This document shows, in pieces, positions 34,571-43,106 of a stretch of 64,000 nucleotides of DNA. The DNA is from Litorimonas sp963972195. GTDB taxonomy: Bacteria; Pseudomonadota; Alphaproteobacteria; Caulobacterales; Maricaulaceae. The position numbers were made by a program, and so were the translations under genes. The notes under the pieces were generated by a model, which was not told the origin of the DNA, made no database searches, and worked only from the letters and a program-made list of their open reading frames with translations. Positions within the stretch are counted from its first letter, which is position 1. Each line of letters opens with the position of its first letter. The stretch lies in the NCBI GenBank assembly GCA_963972195.1, contig CAXATH010000006.1, forward strand, positions 62,001 to 126,000, written 5' to 3'.

Positions 34571-34951
34571 TCACTCATCAACTTTCTCGGCCTGTGTTGC
34601 TGTCGATAGATGTCCGGCTATCGCCATAACGACGGAGCCCACATCTTCATAGATATCTTCATTCCAGAACCGTATGACCCGCCATCCTTTGTTCTTCAAG
34701 AAAGCAGTTCGTTTTTCGTCGCGTTGCCTTTCATTAGTCGAACTGTGGCCCACTCCATCCACTTCGATAATAAGGCGTTCTTTGACACAGGCAAAATCAG
34801 CCACATAGGGTCCTATGGGCAATTGACGACGAAAATGGTGACCCGCAATCTGCTTGCGCCGGATTTCCTGCCAAAGGCAATATTCAGCATTTGGCATGAC
34901 TGATCGAAGACGTCTGGCTAGAACATGTCCCTTTCTATTTGCGTCCTTCAC
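34571..34951 (-). CDS. DUF559 (Vsr-like) endonuclease-domain protein
   Basis: 126 residues with a PD-(D/E)XK-type core: PNAEYCLWQEIRRKQIAGHH, FRRQLPIGPYVADFAC (Asp), RLIIEVDGVGHS (Glu-Val-Asp) and WRVIRFWNEDI. The fold is shared with the mismatch nicking enzyme Vsr; the biological role of DUF559 proteins is not settled. The start is GTG at 34951, with AGGA 4-5 bases upstream inside the xseB stop region; the gap to xseB is 5 bases. With the palindromic element it separates xseB from ispA, so it looks inserted. Confidence 0.85.
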   Translation of the reverse strand: MKDANRKGHVLARRLRSVMPNAEYCLWQEIRRKQIAGHHFRRQLPIGPYVADFACVKERLIIEVDGVGHSSTNERQRDEKRTAFLKNKGWRVIRFWNEDIYEDVGSVVMAIAGHLSTATQAEKVDE

Positions 34952-34956
34952 TGATC

Positions 34957-35205
34957 CTACTCATCGAAATTTTCGACACTCGCCTTTCCGCTTCCGTCAA
35001 GCACGATTTTTTCGACTTTCATCTGCGCGTCTTTCAGTTTGGCATCGCAATGAGCTTTGAGGGCGGCGCCGCGTTGATAGATGGTGATGCTCTCCTCTAG
35101 AGGCGCGTCGCCGCGTTCCAATCGCTGCACTATGCCTTCAAGTTCTTTGAGAGCCTCTTCGAAAGACAAATCTTTGATCGGTTTCTCGGCTTTATTTTCG
35201 GCCAT
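34957..35205 (-). CDS. xseB: Exodeoxyribonuclease VII small subunit
   Basis: 82 residues; forms the XseAB nuclease that degrades single-stranded DNA into oligonucleotides. The helical hairpin has LSFEEALKELEGIVQRLERG, APLEESITIYQRGAALKAHC and DAQMKVEKIV, matching the family in length and sequence. The ATG at 35205 has GAGG 7 bases upstream; an ATG at 35217 lacks a site. It overlaps the end of the upstream histidine phosphatase gene by 14 bases. Confidence 0.93.
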   Translation of the reverse strand: MAENKAEKPIKDLSFEEALKELEGIVQRLERGDAPLEESITIYQRGAALKAHCDAKLKDAQMKVEKIVLDGSGKASVENFDE

Positions 35206-35833
35206 TATTTTCCTCATAGTTTACAGGTCGCTCATAGCGGCGAAAAGACCAGTGCAGATCGCCATTTTGCGACCTCATTTTCCACCCGCGTTTTATCAGT
35301 GAGCCTTTCAGCATCCGGTTGATCCACCCATGCGCGGAGACATAAACGATTTTGCCGTCCGTTGCATAGTCCGCCAACCGGTCACACATGATTTCCACGC
35401 GGGCGCGGGCCTCGCTATGGCTTTCCAAGCCATCAGACCAGCCAAAATACCAGAAAATCCGCGCCGCCGTGCCCCAGCTTTTTGGGCGCATTTTGAACTT
35501 CCCAAAAGGCGGAGATGGCAAGGCCGCTTCAACCAAATGATCGTCGACGATATCGACCGCTCTTCCCGCCGCAAGTTCTGCGCTTTCGACCGCGCGCTTT
35601 AAGGGACTCGCGATAATCAGGTCCGCCTGATTCACCCAGAATAGAAGTTTCGGCGGAACACGTTGACCTTGAACAATGCCCCCTTCGTCATATTTTATCC
35701 ACCAATCGCGATAGCCCTGCCAGGTCATATAAACTTTACGGGACAGAGACGGTTTACCGTGACGGGCAATCACCAGCGTATTCACGGCGCGAGCCTCGCT
35801 GGAGCGCGTCTGCGGGATATCCGGCTCAGACAC
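35192..35833 (-). CDS. Histidine phosphatase family protein
   Basis: 213 residues of the phosphoglycerate mutase-like superfamily: phosphohistidine motif LVIARHGKPS (about residues 20-29), second Arg in IASPLKRAVESAEL, second His in YVSAHGWINRML. The substrate is unknown. There is no ATG near the N-terminus: GTG at 35833 or TTG at 35836 could start it, 3-6 bases after the lepB stop, or an internal GTG nearer the RHG motif. It overlaps xseB by 14 bases and belongs to the lepB-xseB transcription unit. Confidence 0.82.
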   Translation of the reverse strand: MSEPDIPQTRSSEARAVNTLVIARHGKPSLSRKVYMTWQGYRDWWIKYDEGGIVQGQRVPPKLLFWVNQADLIIASPLKRAVESAELAAGRAVDIVDDHLVEAALPSPPFGKFKMRPKSWGTAARIFWYFGWSDGLESHSEARARVEIMCDRLADYATDGKIVYVSAHGWINRMLKGSLIKRGWKMRSQNGDLHWSFRRYERPVNYEENNGRK

Positions 35834-35839
35834 CAATTG

Positions 35840-36634
35840 TCAGAGCTTTTTGCCAAAACGGACGCCCGGACACCGCAGGCCTTCCTCAGCTTCGCAGCGT
35901 TTGAACGAAAACATCATCAGATCCGCACGTCCAATGAGGTGCGTTTGCGGCACAAATCCCGGTCCTTCCGGCGCGCGGCTATCCGTGGAATTGTCGCGGT
36001 TGTCACCCATGAAAAAAACATGCCCTTCGGGCACATTAAATACTTCTGTATTGTCCAACGGCCCTTGGTCCGTTTTCTCATAGATGAGATGGTCTTCTTT
36101 TTCACCCGGAAGCTTTTCCCGGTAAACTTCCACCCCCACAACGCGGCCCTTATGTTCGCGAAACATATAGCTGTCCGCTTTTGCTCGGCCGACCTTTTGG
36201 CCGTTTACGAAAAGCTCTCCGCCTGAGACCTGTATTTGGTCGCCGGGTAAACCCATCATGCGTTTGATCATGATTTGCCCGCTTTTGGGGTTTCGGAAAA
36301 CGACGACGTCACCGCGTTTAGGCAGCCGGGAGAGAATCTGTCCTTCTGGAAGAGGCAATTTATGCAATAAAAACGGTAGAGAGTGTTTTGAATAGCCATA
36401 GGCAAATTTCGACACATAGATACGATCGCCGACTTCGAGAGTCGGGAGCATACTTTCGCTCGGTATCTTGAAATGGCCCCAGATAAGCGTGAGCATCGCC
36501 AGAACAAAGCTAAACAAACCCAGAAAGAATTTGATTTCCGACCAAATACGCTGACCGAAACTCCCGCTTTTCTTCTCAGCTTTGACCTCAGTTTCCTGCA
36601 TTGTCATATCTGTTTTGTGTGCCTTTTGCGTCAT
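35840..36634 (-). CDS. lepB: Signal peptidase I
   Basis: Membrane serine protease that removes Sec/Tat signal peptides. 264 residues from the ATG at 36634 (the TTG at 36670 and the ATGs at 36607 and 36601 are alternatives; none has a strong ribosome site). One membrane helix, then SESMLPTLEVGDRIYVSKFAYG-type box B (nucleophile Ser), PKRGDVVVFRNP, IMIKRMMGLPGDQIQV (general-base Lys) and GHVFFMGDNRDNSTDSR. It heads the unit lepB, histidine phosphatase, xseB, DUF559, ispA, dxs. Confidence 0.95.
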   Translation of the reverse strand: MTQKAHKTDMTMQETEVKAEKKSGSFGQRIWSEIKFFLGLFSFVLAMLTLIWGHFKIPSESMLPTLEVGDRIYVSKFAYGYSKHSLPFLLHKLPLPEGQILSRLPKRGDVVVFRNPKSGQIMIKRMMGLPGDQIQVSGGELFVNGQKVGRAKADSYMFREHKGRVVGVEVYREKLPGEKEDHLIYEKTDQGPLDNTEVFNVPEGHVFFMGDNRDNSTDSRAPEGPGFVPQTHLIGRADLMMFSFKRCEAEEGLRCPGVRFGKKL

Positions 36635-36740
36635 CGTATAGGCAATGCCGTGCGGCGCTTTGCTTATCAAGTCTGAAATGCGTATTTAACAGCCCCATGA
36701 AACATATTTCATTATCAGAGCATCAAGCGTAAGAGGGGCT

Positions 36741-37349
36741 ATGAAACCGTTTTTACTCACTCTGTTAGCCGGGGCTCTGCTCTCGGCCTGCGCCACGCCG
36801 CCGGATCCGTCTCCCAAAGCCGCGCCGCAAGGCGAGTATGTTCTCGATCCCGCTCATGCCAGTGTGGTGTGGTCTCTCTCACATGCCGGGCTGTCCCAAT
36901 ATACGGCCCGATTTGATAAAATTTCAGGCGCGCTCGATTTTGATCCTGAGGCGCCTGAAAACAGCCGCGTCGATATAGTCATTGACCCGTTGAGCGTTCA
37001 TACGGGCCTGCCGGAGTTTGACACAACAATTGCGACAGACAGCAAATATCTGGATGCGGAAAACCATCCGGAAATTCGTTTCACCTCGACCTCTATCCAG
37101 GTCACCGGAGAAAACACCGGGTTGATTACGGGTGACCTCACATTGCGCGGGGTCACCAAACCCGTGACCCTGAAAACCACCTTTAACGGAGTTGGCAAGA
37201 GCTTCGGCCATCCCGGCGAGACTTTGGGATTTTCGGCTCAAGGTGAATTTCTTCGGTCGGATTTTGGATTGGATTACCTCATCAGCCTTGGAAATATCGG
37301 CGATAAAATTACGCTGCGCATAGAAACCGAGTTCAACGAGGCACAATAA
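36741..37349 (+). CDS. YceI family lipoprotein
   Basis: 202 residues: signal with lipobox LLSACAT (Cys about 17), then a YceI lipocalin-like fold (YVLDPAHASVVWSLSHAGLS, GTLDF-type strand ISGALDFD, SRVDIVIDPLSVHTGLPEFD, ENHPEIRFTSTSI, ITGDLTLRGVTKPVTLKTTF). YceI proteins bind polyisoprenoids. GAGGGG precedes the ATG. Its stop is one base before the tsaC start, so the two are coupled. Confidence 0.92.
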   Translation: MKPFLLTLLAGALLSACATPPDPSPKAAPQGEYVLDPAHASVVWSLSHAGLSQYTARFDKISGALDFDPEAPENSRVDIVIDPLSVHTGLPEFDTTIATDSKYLDAENHPEIRFTSTSIQVTGENTGLITGDLTLRGVTKPVTLKTTFNGVGKSFGHPGETLGFSAQGEFLRSDFGLDYLISLGNIGDKITLRIETEFNEAQ

Positions 37350-37350
37350 A

Positions 37351-37974
37351 GTGGGGACGCGCGCGGAAGTTTTGAATGTTCTACATTCGGGGGGCGTTGT
37401 TATCCTGCCGACGGAAACCGTTTACGGCGTTGCAGCGCGGGCCGACCGTCCCGAAGCGGTCAACCGCCTCTACGCGATAAAAGGACGGGACTTTGACAAA
37501 CCTCTCGCCCTTTGCGTCAGCGGAGTGGACGCCGCCAAACATTACGTCACCTTTGACCGGTTCGCCAAACGCCTTGCCAAGAAATTCTGGCCGGGCCCTC
37601 TGACCTTGGTATTGCCCGCGCGCGATCCGTCTCTTTTCACCCGTCTGGCACCCCAACTTTATTCCACAGCGCCGGACGGCACTCAAACGATTGCCATAAG
37701 ATGCCCTGACGCGGTCTGGCGAACAGAAATCACCTTTGCCAAGATTGAATATCCTGTCGCCCTGACCAGCGCCAACCGATCGGGAGAGCCGGCTCCGACC
37801 AAAGCGTCTCAAGCGTCAAACTCCCTTGGATATGACGTCGACGACATGCTCCTCTTGAAAGATTGCCCCATGGAAGAGGCCTCGACAATCGTCAGCCTCG
37901 CCGAAAGCCCGCCCCGCCTTCTGCGGGAGGGGGCTTTACCTCTCTCCGCTCTCAAGCCATTTGGTATTACATGA
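37351..37974 (+). CDS. tsaC: L-threonylcarbamoyladenylate synthase (Sua5/YrdC)
   Basis: Makes threonylcarbamoyl-AMP for t6A modification of tRNAs that read ANN codons. 207 residues with VVILPTETVYGVAARA, LYAIKGRDFDKPLALCVS, KFWPGPLTLVLPAR, TIAIRCPD and PVALTSANRSGEPAPTKA. The start is GTG at 37351. Only the short YrdC domain is present, without the C-terminal Sua5 domain. Its TGA overlaps the ATG of the following FAD oxidase gene (ATGA). Confidence 0.93.
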   Translation: MGTRAEVLNVLHSGGVVILPTETVYGVAARADRPEAVNRLYAIKGRDFDKPLALCVSGVDAAKHYVTFDRFAKRLAKKFWPGPLTLVLPARDPSLFTRLAPQLYSTAPDGTQTIAIRCPDAVWRTEITFAKIEYPVALTSANRSGEPAPTKASQASNSLGYDVDDMLLLKDCPMEEASTIVSLAESPPRLLREGALPLSALKPFGIT

Positions 37975-39365
37975 CTGATGAAGAAAAAATCGACGCCCTC
38001 AAATCTGCCCTCCCTGACGGCGCGTGGACGCAAGACCCGGATATCATTGAGCCGCATCTTAGCGAATGGCGGGATAAATATTTCGGCAAAACGCCGCTCA
38101 TGCTCACCCCGCGCACGACAGAGGAATGTTCGCAGGCCGTTAAAATCTGCGCCAAGCATAAAATCGCCGTCATGCCCCAGGGCGGCAATACAGGATTGGT
38201 CGGCGGCAATACCCCACAAGGCGAAGTCCTTATTTCGCTGAAAAAAATGACCAAAATTCGCGAATTAAATCCGACATCGAACAATATGATTGTCGAAGCC
38301 GGCGCGATTTTGCAAAACGTGCTCGACGCGGCCGATGAGGCCAATCGCAAATTTCCGATGACGCTTTCGAGCCAGGGAAGCTGCACGGTGGGCGGCGTCC
38401 TCTCGACCAATGCCGGCGGCAATCATGTCCTCAAATACGGCACAACCAAGGAACTTGTCTTCGGCGTGGAAGCGGTCCTGCCCAATGGCGATATTTTCAA
38501 CGGGCTGACCAATCTGCGCAAAGACAATACGGGATATGATCTGAACCGTCTCTTCCTCGGCGCGGAAGGCACGCTCGGCATTATCACGGCGGCCTCGCTC
38601 AAGCTCTACCCCAAACCCGCCTATGTGCAGCGCGCCCTCATCGGTTTGGACAGCGTCGCCACCGCCGTCTCGCTCTTGGAAGATTTCCGCGCGGGCGGAC
38701 GGCTTGCCATGTTTGAGGTTATGCCCTCCATTGGCTACCGCGCCGTGGTTGATAATTTTGACGCCGTCCGCGACCCGTTTGACGCGCCCTATGACTGGTA
38801 TCTCCTCTGCGACTGGGAAGTCGATAGCGAAGAAGAAGGCGCGGCACTCGCCGAATCCATTCTCGGCAAAGCGTTTGAAGCCGAGAAAGTCCTCGACGCG
38901 GTGATTGCGCAGAATGAAACACAGGCAGAGGAAATTCTCTCCATCCGCGAGCATATGAGCGCAGGGCAGAAATTCCTCGGCGGCTCGGTCAAACACGACA
39001 TCACCGTGCCGATTGACAAAATTCCCGAGTTTTTCAAACTGGCCGACGCCAAATGCCAAGAGGTCGCCCCCGGATGCCGCCCGGTTGGGTTTGGCCATTT
39101 CGGCGACGGCAATATCCACTATAATGTCGCCCAACCCAAAGACGCGGATAAAGAGGCGTTCCTGGAAAAATGGGACGACCTCTCCCAACCCATTTTCGAT
39201 ATTATCGATGAGCTGGGAGGCTCCATCTCGGCCGAACACGGCATCGGGATCATGAAACGCGACGACCTCGCCGAACGGGCAAGCCCCACAAAAATCGCGC
39301 TTCTGAAAGCCATCAAAAACGCGATAGACCCGGATAGGATCATGAATCCGCGGGTTATGATTTAG
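37971..39365 (+). CDS. FAD-linked oxidase (D-2-hydroxyacid dehydrogenase type)
   Basis: 464 residues with a PCMH-type FAD-binding domain (VMPQGGNTGLVGGNTPQGEV, TLSSQGSCTVGGVLSTNAGG, LFLGAEGTLGIITAASLKLY) and the FAD-oxidase C-terminal domain (VGFGHFGDGNIHYNVAQP, GGSISAEHGIGIMKRDDL). Family members oxidise D-lactate, glycolate or D-2-hydroxyglutarate; residues alone do not decide which, the GxGHFGDGNIHYN pattern slightly favouring D-2-hydroxyglutarate/D-lactate. The start is the ATG at 37971, overlapping the tsaC stop. Confidence 0.9.
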   Translation: MTDEEKIDALKSALPDGAWTQDPDIIEPHLSEWRDKYFGKTPLMLTPRTTEECSQAVKICAKHKIAVMPQGGNTGLVGGNTPQGEVLISLKKMTKIRELNPTSNNMIVEAGAILQNVLDAADEANRKFPMTLSSQGSCTVGGVLSTNAGGNHVLKYGTTKELVFGVEAVLPNGDIFNGLTNLRKDNTGYDLNRLFLGAEGTLGIITAASLKLYPKPAYVQRALIGLDSVATAVSLLEDFRAGGRLAMFEVMPSIGYRAVVDNFDAVRDPFDAPYDWYLLCDWEVDSEEEGAALAESILGKAFEAEKVLDAVIAQNETQAEEILSIREHMSAGQKFLGGSVKHDITVPIDKIPEFFKLADAKCQEVAPGCRPVGFGHFGDGNIHYNVAQPKDADKEAFLEKWDDLSQPIFDIIDELGGSISAEHGIGIMKRDDLAERASPTKIALLKAIKNAIDPDRIMNPRVMI

Positions 39366-39760
39366 CGCCAGTGAGTTTGTGTGGATTTCTCAGGTTGAGC
39401 AACAACTTGAAATTCATCTTTGTAGTGAATAACGCCAGGGTGCTTTGTTTTAATCACTGAGATAAACACACCTGCTTCATCCAATAAGAATTTCAAACAA
39501 TAAGCATGCTCTATCATTTCTCTCGCGTTGGCTCGGAACCAACAGATCCTTGCTATGTGTTTTGGCACCCGACCCTCATCAAAGAAACGACTGTCTGGTG
39601 AAGTCAGGTTTTTTTTGAACCAATTAATCTCTTCGACAATTGGTTGGTGCAGATATTCAGGTGTATTCTCATTATCACGACATGCATATGCCGCTTGAAA
39701 AATACCCCAGTTAACTCCGCGAGAATACGCTCGCAGAGGCGATACAAATCTTAAATACAT
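39362..39760 (-). CDS. Conserved-looking protein of unknown function
   Basis: 132 residues, no signal or membrane segment: MYLRFVSPLRAYSRGVNWGI, FQAAYACRD, then EEINWFKKNLTSP, ARICWFRANAREMIEHAYCL, LLDEAGVFISVIKTKHPG and YKDEFQVVAQ. No domain recognised, though the pattern recalls a family of small uncharacterised proteobacterial proteins. An ATG at 39796 would add 12 residues; neither start has a strong ribosome site. It converges with the FAD oxidase, overlapping by 4 bases. The local GC looks lower than in the neighbours. Confidence 0.7.
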   Translation of the reverse strand: MYLRFVSPLRAYSRGVNWGIFQAAYACRDNENTPEYLHQPIVEEINWFKKNLTSPDSRFFDEGRVPKHIARICWFRANAREMIEHAYCLKFLLDEAGVFISVIKTKHPGVIHYKDEFQVVAQPEKSTQTHWR

Positions 39761-40014
39761 GATATTATTCCACAAGAGCTGCGAGTAGCGCAGCATTAAA
39801 GCTTGCTCTGAAACGCTTGCTTCAGAGTGTGAAACCGCTGTGCGGTGCTTTAGCCTTGCGGCGGTGTAAATGTTCTAAAGAAAAACACTGGTTACCTCGT
39901 TGTGGAGGGTTTGCTTAGTTAAATATTTCCAACTGGTCAAGGCACGCAACCAATTCCCCCTTGCGCCCGTAGTCTAATCTCCTACATCAGGAACATCACA
40001 AACCCACGCGGACG

Positions 40015-40033
40015 TGTCCGGCTCCTCCGGACA
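40015..40033 (+). promoter_or_regulatory. Hairpin in the yaaA leader
   Basis: Perfect 7-bp stem TGTCCGG/CCGGACA with a 5-base loop, ending 23 bases before the yaaA ATG and close to its GAGGAAAGG ribosome site. It could influence yaaA translation or mRNA stability. Confidence 0.35.
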
Positions 40034-40056
40034 GGCGTTATGAGGAAAGGATAGAT

Positions 40057-40842
40057 ATGATTACCCTGCTCTCCCCTGCAAAAAAATTAAATGAAAACCC
40101 GGCGGAAACCGGCCTTGAGATTACGCGCCCCCGTTTCGAAGACGAGACGCGCGAACTGGCTAGAGTCGCCAAAAAGCAATCCGTCGCCGATCTTAAAAAA
40201 CTTATGCATCTCTCCGATAATCTGGCGGAATTAAATGTTGATCGGTTCAAGTCTTTCAATCTCGACGGCCAAAGCAATAGCGCCCAGCCCGCAGGCCTGA
40301 CTTTTGACGGCGACGTCTATTGGGGGCTGGAAGCCAAGAGCCTGTCCGATGACGATCTCGACTACGCCCAGACACACTTACGCATTCTCTCGGGGCTATA
40401 CGGCGTGCTCCGTCCGATGGATGCAATACAGCCTTACCGCCTCGAAATGGGCACAAAGCTCAAGACCAAACGCGGAAAATCTCTCTATGAGTTTTGGGAC
40501 ACCAAACTCGCCGAGCAACTTCGCGAGGATTTGAATGGTCATCACGACCACACCATCGTCAATCTTGCCTCGAACGAATATTTCAAAGCGGTCGATAAAG
40601 ACGCGCTGGACAAACCCGTGATTGAAGCCAAATTCCTGAACATCAAAGACGGTGAGAAACGGCATTTGATGTATTACGCCAAATTCGGACGCGGACTGAT
40701 GGCACGTTGGATACTGCAAAACCGCATCGACAAGGCGAATGATCTGAAAAACTTCGACCTCGAAAACTATAAATTCGATAAATCGCTTTCCTCAGAGACG
40801 GAATTGGTCTTTACCAGACCTCAACCGCCGAAAAAGTCATAA
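40057..40842 (+). CDS. yaaA: Peroxide stress protein YaaA
   Basis: 261 residues of the DUF328/UPF0246 family: MITLLSPAKKLNENP at the N-terminus, LMHLSDNLAELNVDRFKSF, LSGLYGVLRPMDAIQPYRLE, TIVNLASNEYFKAVD and YYAKFGRGLMARWI. In E. coli YaaA limits iron-driven DNA damage under peroxide stress and binds DNA. GAGGAAAGG precedes the ATG. It is followed 13 bases later by a YihY-family gene. Confidence 0.95.
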   Translation: MITLLSPAKKLNENPAETGLEITRPRFEDETRELARVAKKQSVADLKKLMHLSDNLAELNVDRFKSFNLDGQSNSAQPAGLTFDGDVYWGLEAKSLSDDDLDYAQTHLRILSGLYGVLRPMDAIQPYRLEMGTKLKTKRGKSLYEFWDTKLAEQLREDLNGHHDHTIVNLASNEYFKAVDKDALDKPVIEAKFLNIKDGEKRHLMYYAKFGRGLMARWILQNRIDKANDLKNFDLENYKFDKSLSSETELVFTRPQPPKKS

Positions 40843-40855
40843 GCGAAATTGGTAA

Positions 40856-41920
40856 ATGGAAGTCAGCGACCGCAGCCCGGATAAACTTCTGAAATTTGAG
40901 CAAACGGGCGAGGACAGCCCGCTTAAATTCAGCCTCTGGGATTGGTGGACCGTCCTGAGACGGACTTTTGTTTCGGCCCAACGCGACAACATCACAGTTG
41001 TCGCGGCGGGCGTTGCCTTTTTCTCCCTGCTTGCTGTCTTCCCGCTCATTTCAGCGGCGATTTCGCTGTTTGGATTTTTTGCCAATCCCGGCGATATTAA
41101 CGAGATATCGGAAACCGTTCGAGCGCTTATGCCGGGCGAAGCTTTTGACGTCATTCAGCGACAAATTGTGACTGTTCTCGACGCGCCGGATGAGACGGTC
41201 GGCTTAGGGATTATCATTTCCCTTTCCGTGGCTGTCTTTTCCGCTGGCGCAGGGATACGCGCCATGATGCGGGCGATGAATATTGCCTATCGCGAGATCG
41301 AAAAACGGAATTTCTTTTTGTTCTATCTCTATGCCGGATTAATGACACTGGGCAGTTTTGTTTTTATCTGGATTTCCTTAATCGTCATTGTCGGCATTCC
41401 GTCAGTTCTGAGGTTTTTCTATCTCGACGGTATAGTGAATTTTGTTGCCCTGACCTTGCCTTGGCTTTTACTCGTTTTGATTTTCGGGTTCGCTGTGGGC
41501 GTCATGTACCGCTTTGGCCCTTCCCGCCGACCCGCCCGGAAGAGATGGATTTATCCCGGCATGACCGTGGCCACTGTGTCCTGGCTCATTATTTCATACG
41601 GATTTTCAAAGTTTGTATCTGAGTTTGGCAATTATAACGCCACTTATGGCAGTCTATCCGCCGTCGTTATCCTTTTGGTGTGGCTCTGGCTGACGGCAAA
41701 TGTGATAATTTTCGGCGCGGAATTAAATGCCGAGCTGGAACGTCAGACCATTGCCGATTCAACGCGCGGCCCGGCCCGGCCCCTGGGCCGAAGAGGCGCC
41801 GCCGTCGCCGATTTCAAAGCCATTGGCACAGATGAAAAACAGGCGATGGATGAAGTCGTTCATCCCAAAGAAACCCAAAATCCGGTCACGAATACGCCGT
41901 CCAAAGACGAAAACAGTTAG
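40856..41920 (+). CDS. YihY/BrkB family inner-membrane protein
   Basis: 354 residues with about six membrane helices (VVAAGVAFFSLLAVFPLISA near 40-60, then 120-145, 165-195, 205-228, 245-265, 275-300). Family signatures: AAGVAFFSLLAVFP and the PSRRPARKRWIYPGMTVATV loop. A hydrophilic C-terminal tail follows. Function unknown; family members were once misnamed RNase BN. Probably co-transcribed with yaaA. Confidence 0.9.
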   Translation: MEVSDRSPDKLLKFEQTGEDSPLKFSLWDWWTVLRRTFVSAQRDNITVVAAGVAFFSLLAVFPLISAAISLFGFFANPGDINEISETVRALMPGEAFDVIQRQIVTVLDAPDETVGLGIIISLSVAVFSAGAGIRAMMRAMNIAYREIEKRNFFLFYLYAGLMTLGSFVFIWISLIVIVGIPSVLRFFYLDGIVNFVALTLPWLLLVLIFGFAVGVMYRFGPSRRPARKRWIYPGMTVATVSWLIISYGFSKFVSEFGNYNATYGSLSAVVILLVWLWLTANVIIFGAELNAELERQTIADSTRGPARPLGRRGAAVADFKAIGTDEKQAMDEVVHPKETQNPVTNTPSKDENS

Positions 41921-41929
41921 CCAGGGGTC

Positions 41930-42607
41930 TCAGGCCGCATTTGCCTTCTTCACCAATTCCGCGCCTTCCGCGCGGCCGGAATTAACGGCTCTATCCACTT
42001 CCCAAAACACAAGATCATCTCCGCCCCTCATATCCTCTAACACACGGTCTGGATCTGACTCCGGGTCAAGCCAGTCATCCCATTTTTCCATCGGCAGACG
42101 CACCGGCATTCGGTGGTGGAGATGTTTGACGCGGCCTGTCGCCGCCGTCGTCAGGATGGTGCAAGACAAAAGCTCTATCCCCTCATCCACCCGCCATTTA
42201 TCCCAGAGCCCGGCAAAGGCGAACATATCGTCATGATCCTCGGTAATGAAATTCGGCGTTTTAGGCTTTTCAACCCCGTCCCATTCATACCAGCCGCTGG
42301 TCGGGACCAGCGCCCGCCGCCGGCGAAACGGCGTGCGAAAACTGGCTTTCTCGGCGGCCGTTTCCACCCGCGCATTAAATAAAGGACGGCCCTCAGGCGC
42401 CTCCTTTCGCCAATGCGGATGCAGGCCCCAGCGCATCGGGACAACCTTGCGGCGCTTTTCCCCATCAAAGGCGACTGCCGGCACAACCATGCCCGGAGAA
42501 ATATTATATTTGGGTGACCAGTTCCAATCCTCGGTCAGGCTTTCTTCAGCCTTAAAACAAGCCCTAATTTCGGCTAAGTTTCCGGAAAGTGTATAGCGTC
42601 CACACAT
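41930..42607 (-). CDS. yedK: SOS-response-associated peptidase (SRAP/YedK)
   Basis: 225 residues. Cys2 after the initiator Met (MCGRYTLSG) forms a thiazolidine cross-link to abasic sites in single-stranded DNA, as in YedK and HMCES. Further signatures: WNWSPKYNISPGMVVPAV, MRWGLHPHW, FNARVETAAEKASFR, RRALVPTSGWYEWDG, LSCTILTTAA and HHRMPVRL. It is divergent from the Nudix gene with only 40 bases between the starts. Confidence 0.95.
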   Translation of the reverse strand: MCGRYTLSGNLAEIRACFKAEESLTEDWNWSPKYNISPGMVVPAVAFDGEKRRKVVPMRWGLHPHWRKEAPEGRPLFNARVETAAEKASFRTPFRRRRALVPTSGWYEWDGVEKPKTPNFITEDHDDMFAFAGLWDKWRVDEGIELLSCTILTTAATGRVKHLHHRMPVRLPMEKWDDWLDPESDPDRVLEDMRGGDDLVFWEVDRAVNSGRAEGAELVKKANAA

Positions 42608-42647
42608 AAGACCTTATAGGCAGGACGGAGCGGAGACGAAAAGAGCT

Positions 42648-43097
42648 ATGACAGAAAAAAAACCGATAGATTGTGTGGGCGTTATCTGTTTCCGGGGAGA
42701 AGACGTCCTGTTGATCAAGCGCGGAAAACCCCCGCGCGAAGGGGACTGGTCCCTGCCCGGCGGGCGTATTGAAGCGGGCGAGACACAAACAGAGGCGGCC
42801 TTACGCGAATTAAAGGAAGAAACGGGAATCACCGCCACGCTCGGCGCAAAAGTCCTCACCCTCCCCGCCCATTTCGAAGGCACGGATTATGTCCTGCACG
42901 ATTACGTCGCGGAGTGGATTAGCGGAGAGCCGGTCGCCGGAGACGACGCGTCCCATGCCGAATTTATGCTTTGGGAACATCTGGACGATCTTGGAATGTG
43001 GAAAGCCACGCGAAATGTAATAGAGACCGCCAGGGCCGCACGTTCCACACAGGCCCCACTGAAAAAATCCGTGGGAAGCCTCCGCGATTCGGGTTAG
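42648..43097 (+). CDS. Nudix hydrolase
   Basis: 149 residues with a complete Nudix box, GRIEAGETQTEAALRELKEETGI, preceded by GVICFRGEDVLLIKRGKPPR. Hydrolyses nucleoside diphosphate derivatives; the ADP-ribose or mutT-like substrate is not resolved. The gene order Nudix then TIGR02301 recurs in alphaproteobacteria from memory. The C-terminal 15 residues are basic and Ser-rich. Confidence 0.93.
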   Translation: MTEKKPIDCVGVICFRGEDVLLIKRGKPPREGDWSLPGGRIEAGETQTEAALRELKEETGITATLGAKVLTLPAHFEGTDYVLHDYVAEWISGEPVAGDDASHAEFMLWEHLDDLGMWKATRNVIETARAARSTQAPLKKSVGSLRDSG

Positions 43098-43106
43098 ATT
43101 CTGTTT

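Noticed and set aside
38265..39239. 324-residue minus-strand frame inside the FAD oxidase
   Set aside because: Antisense shadow of a well-supported gene; no domain.
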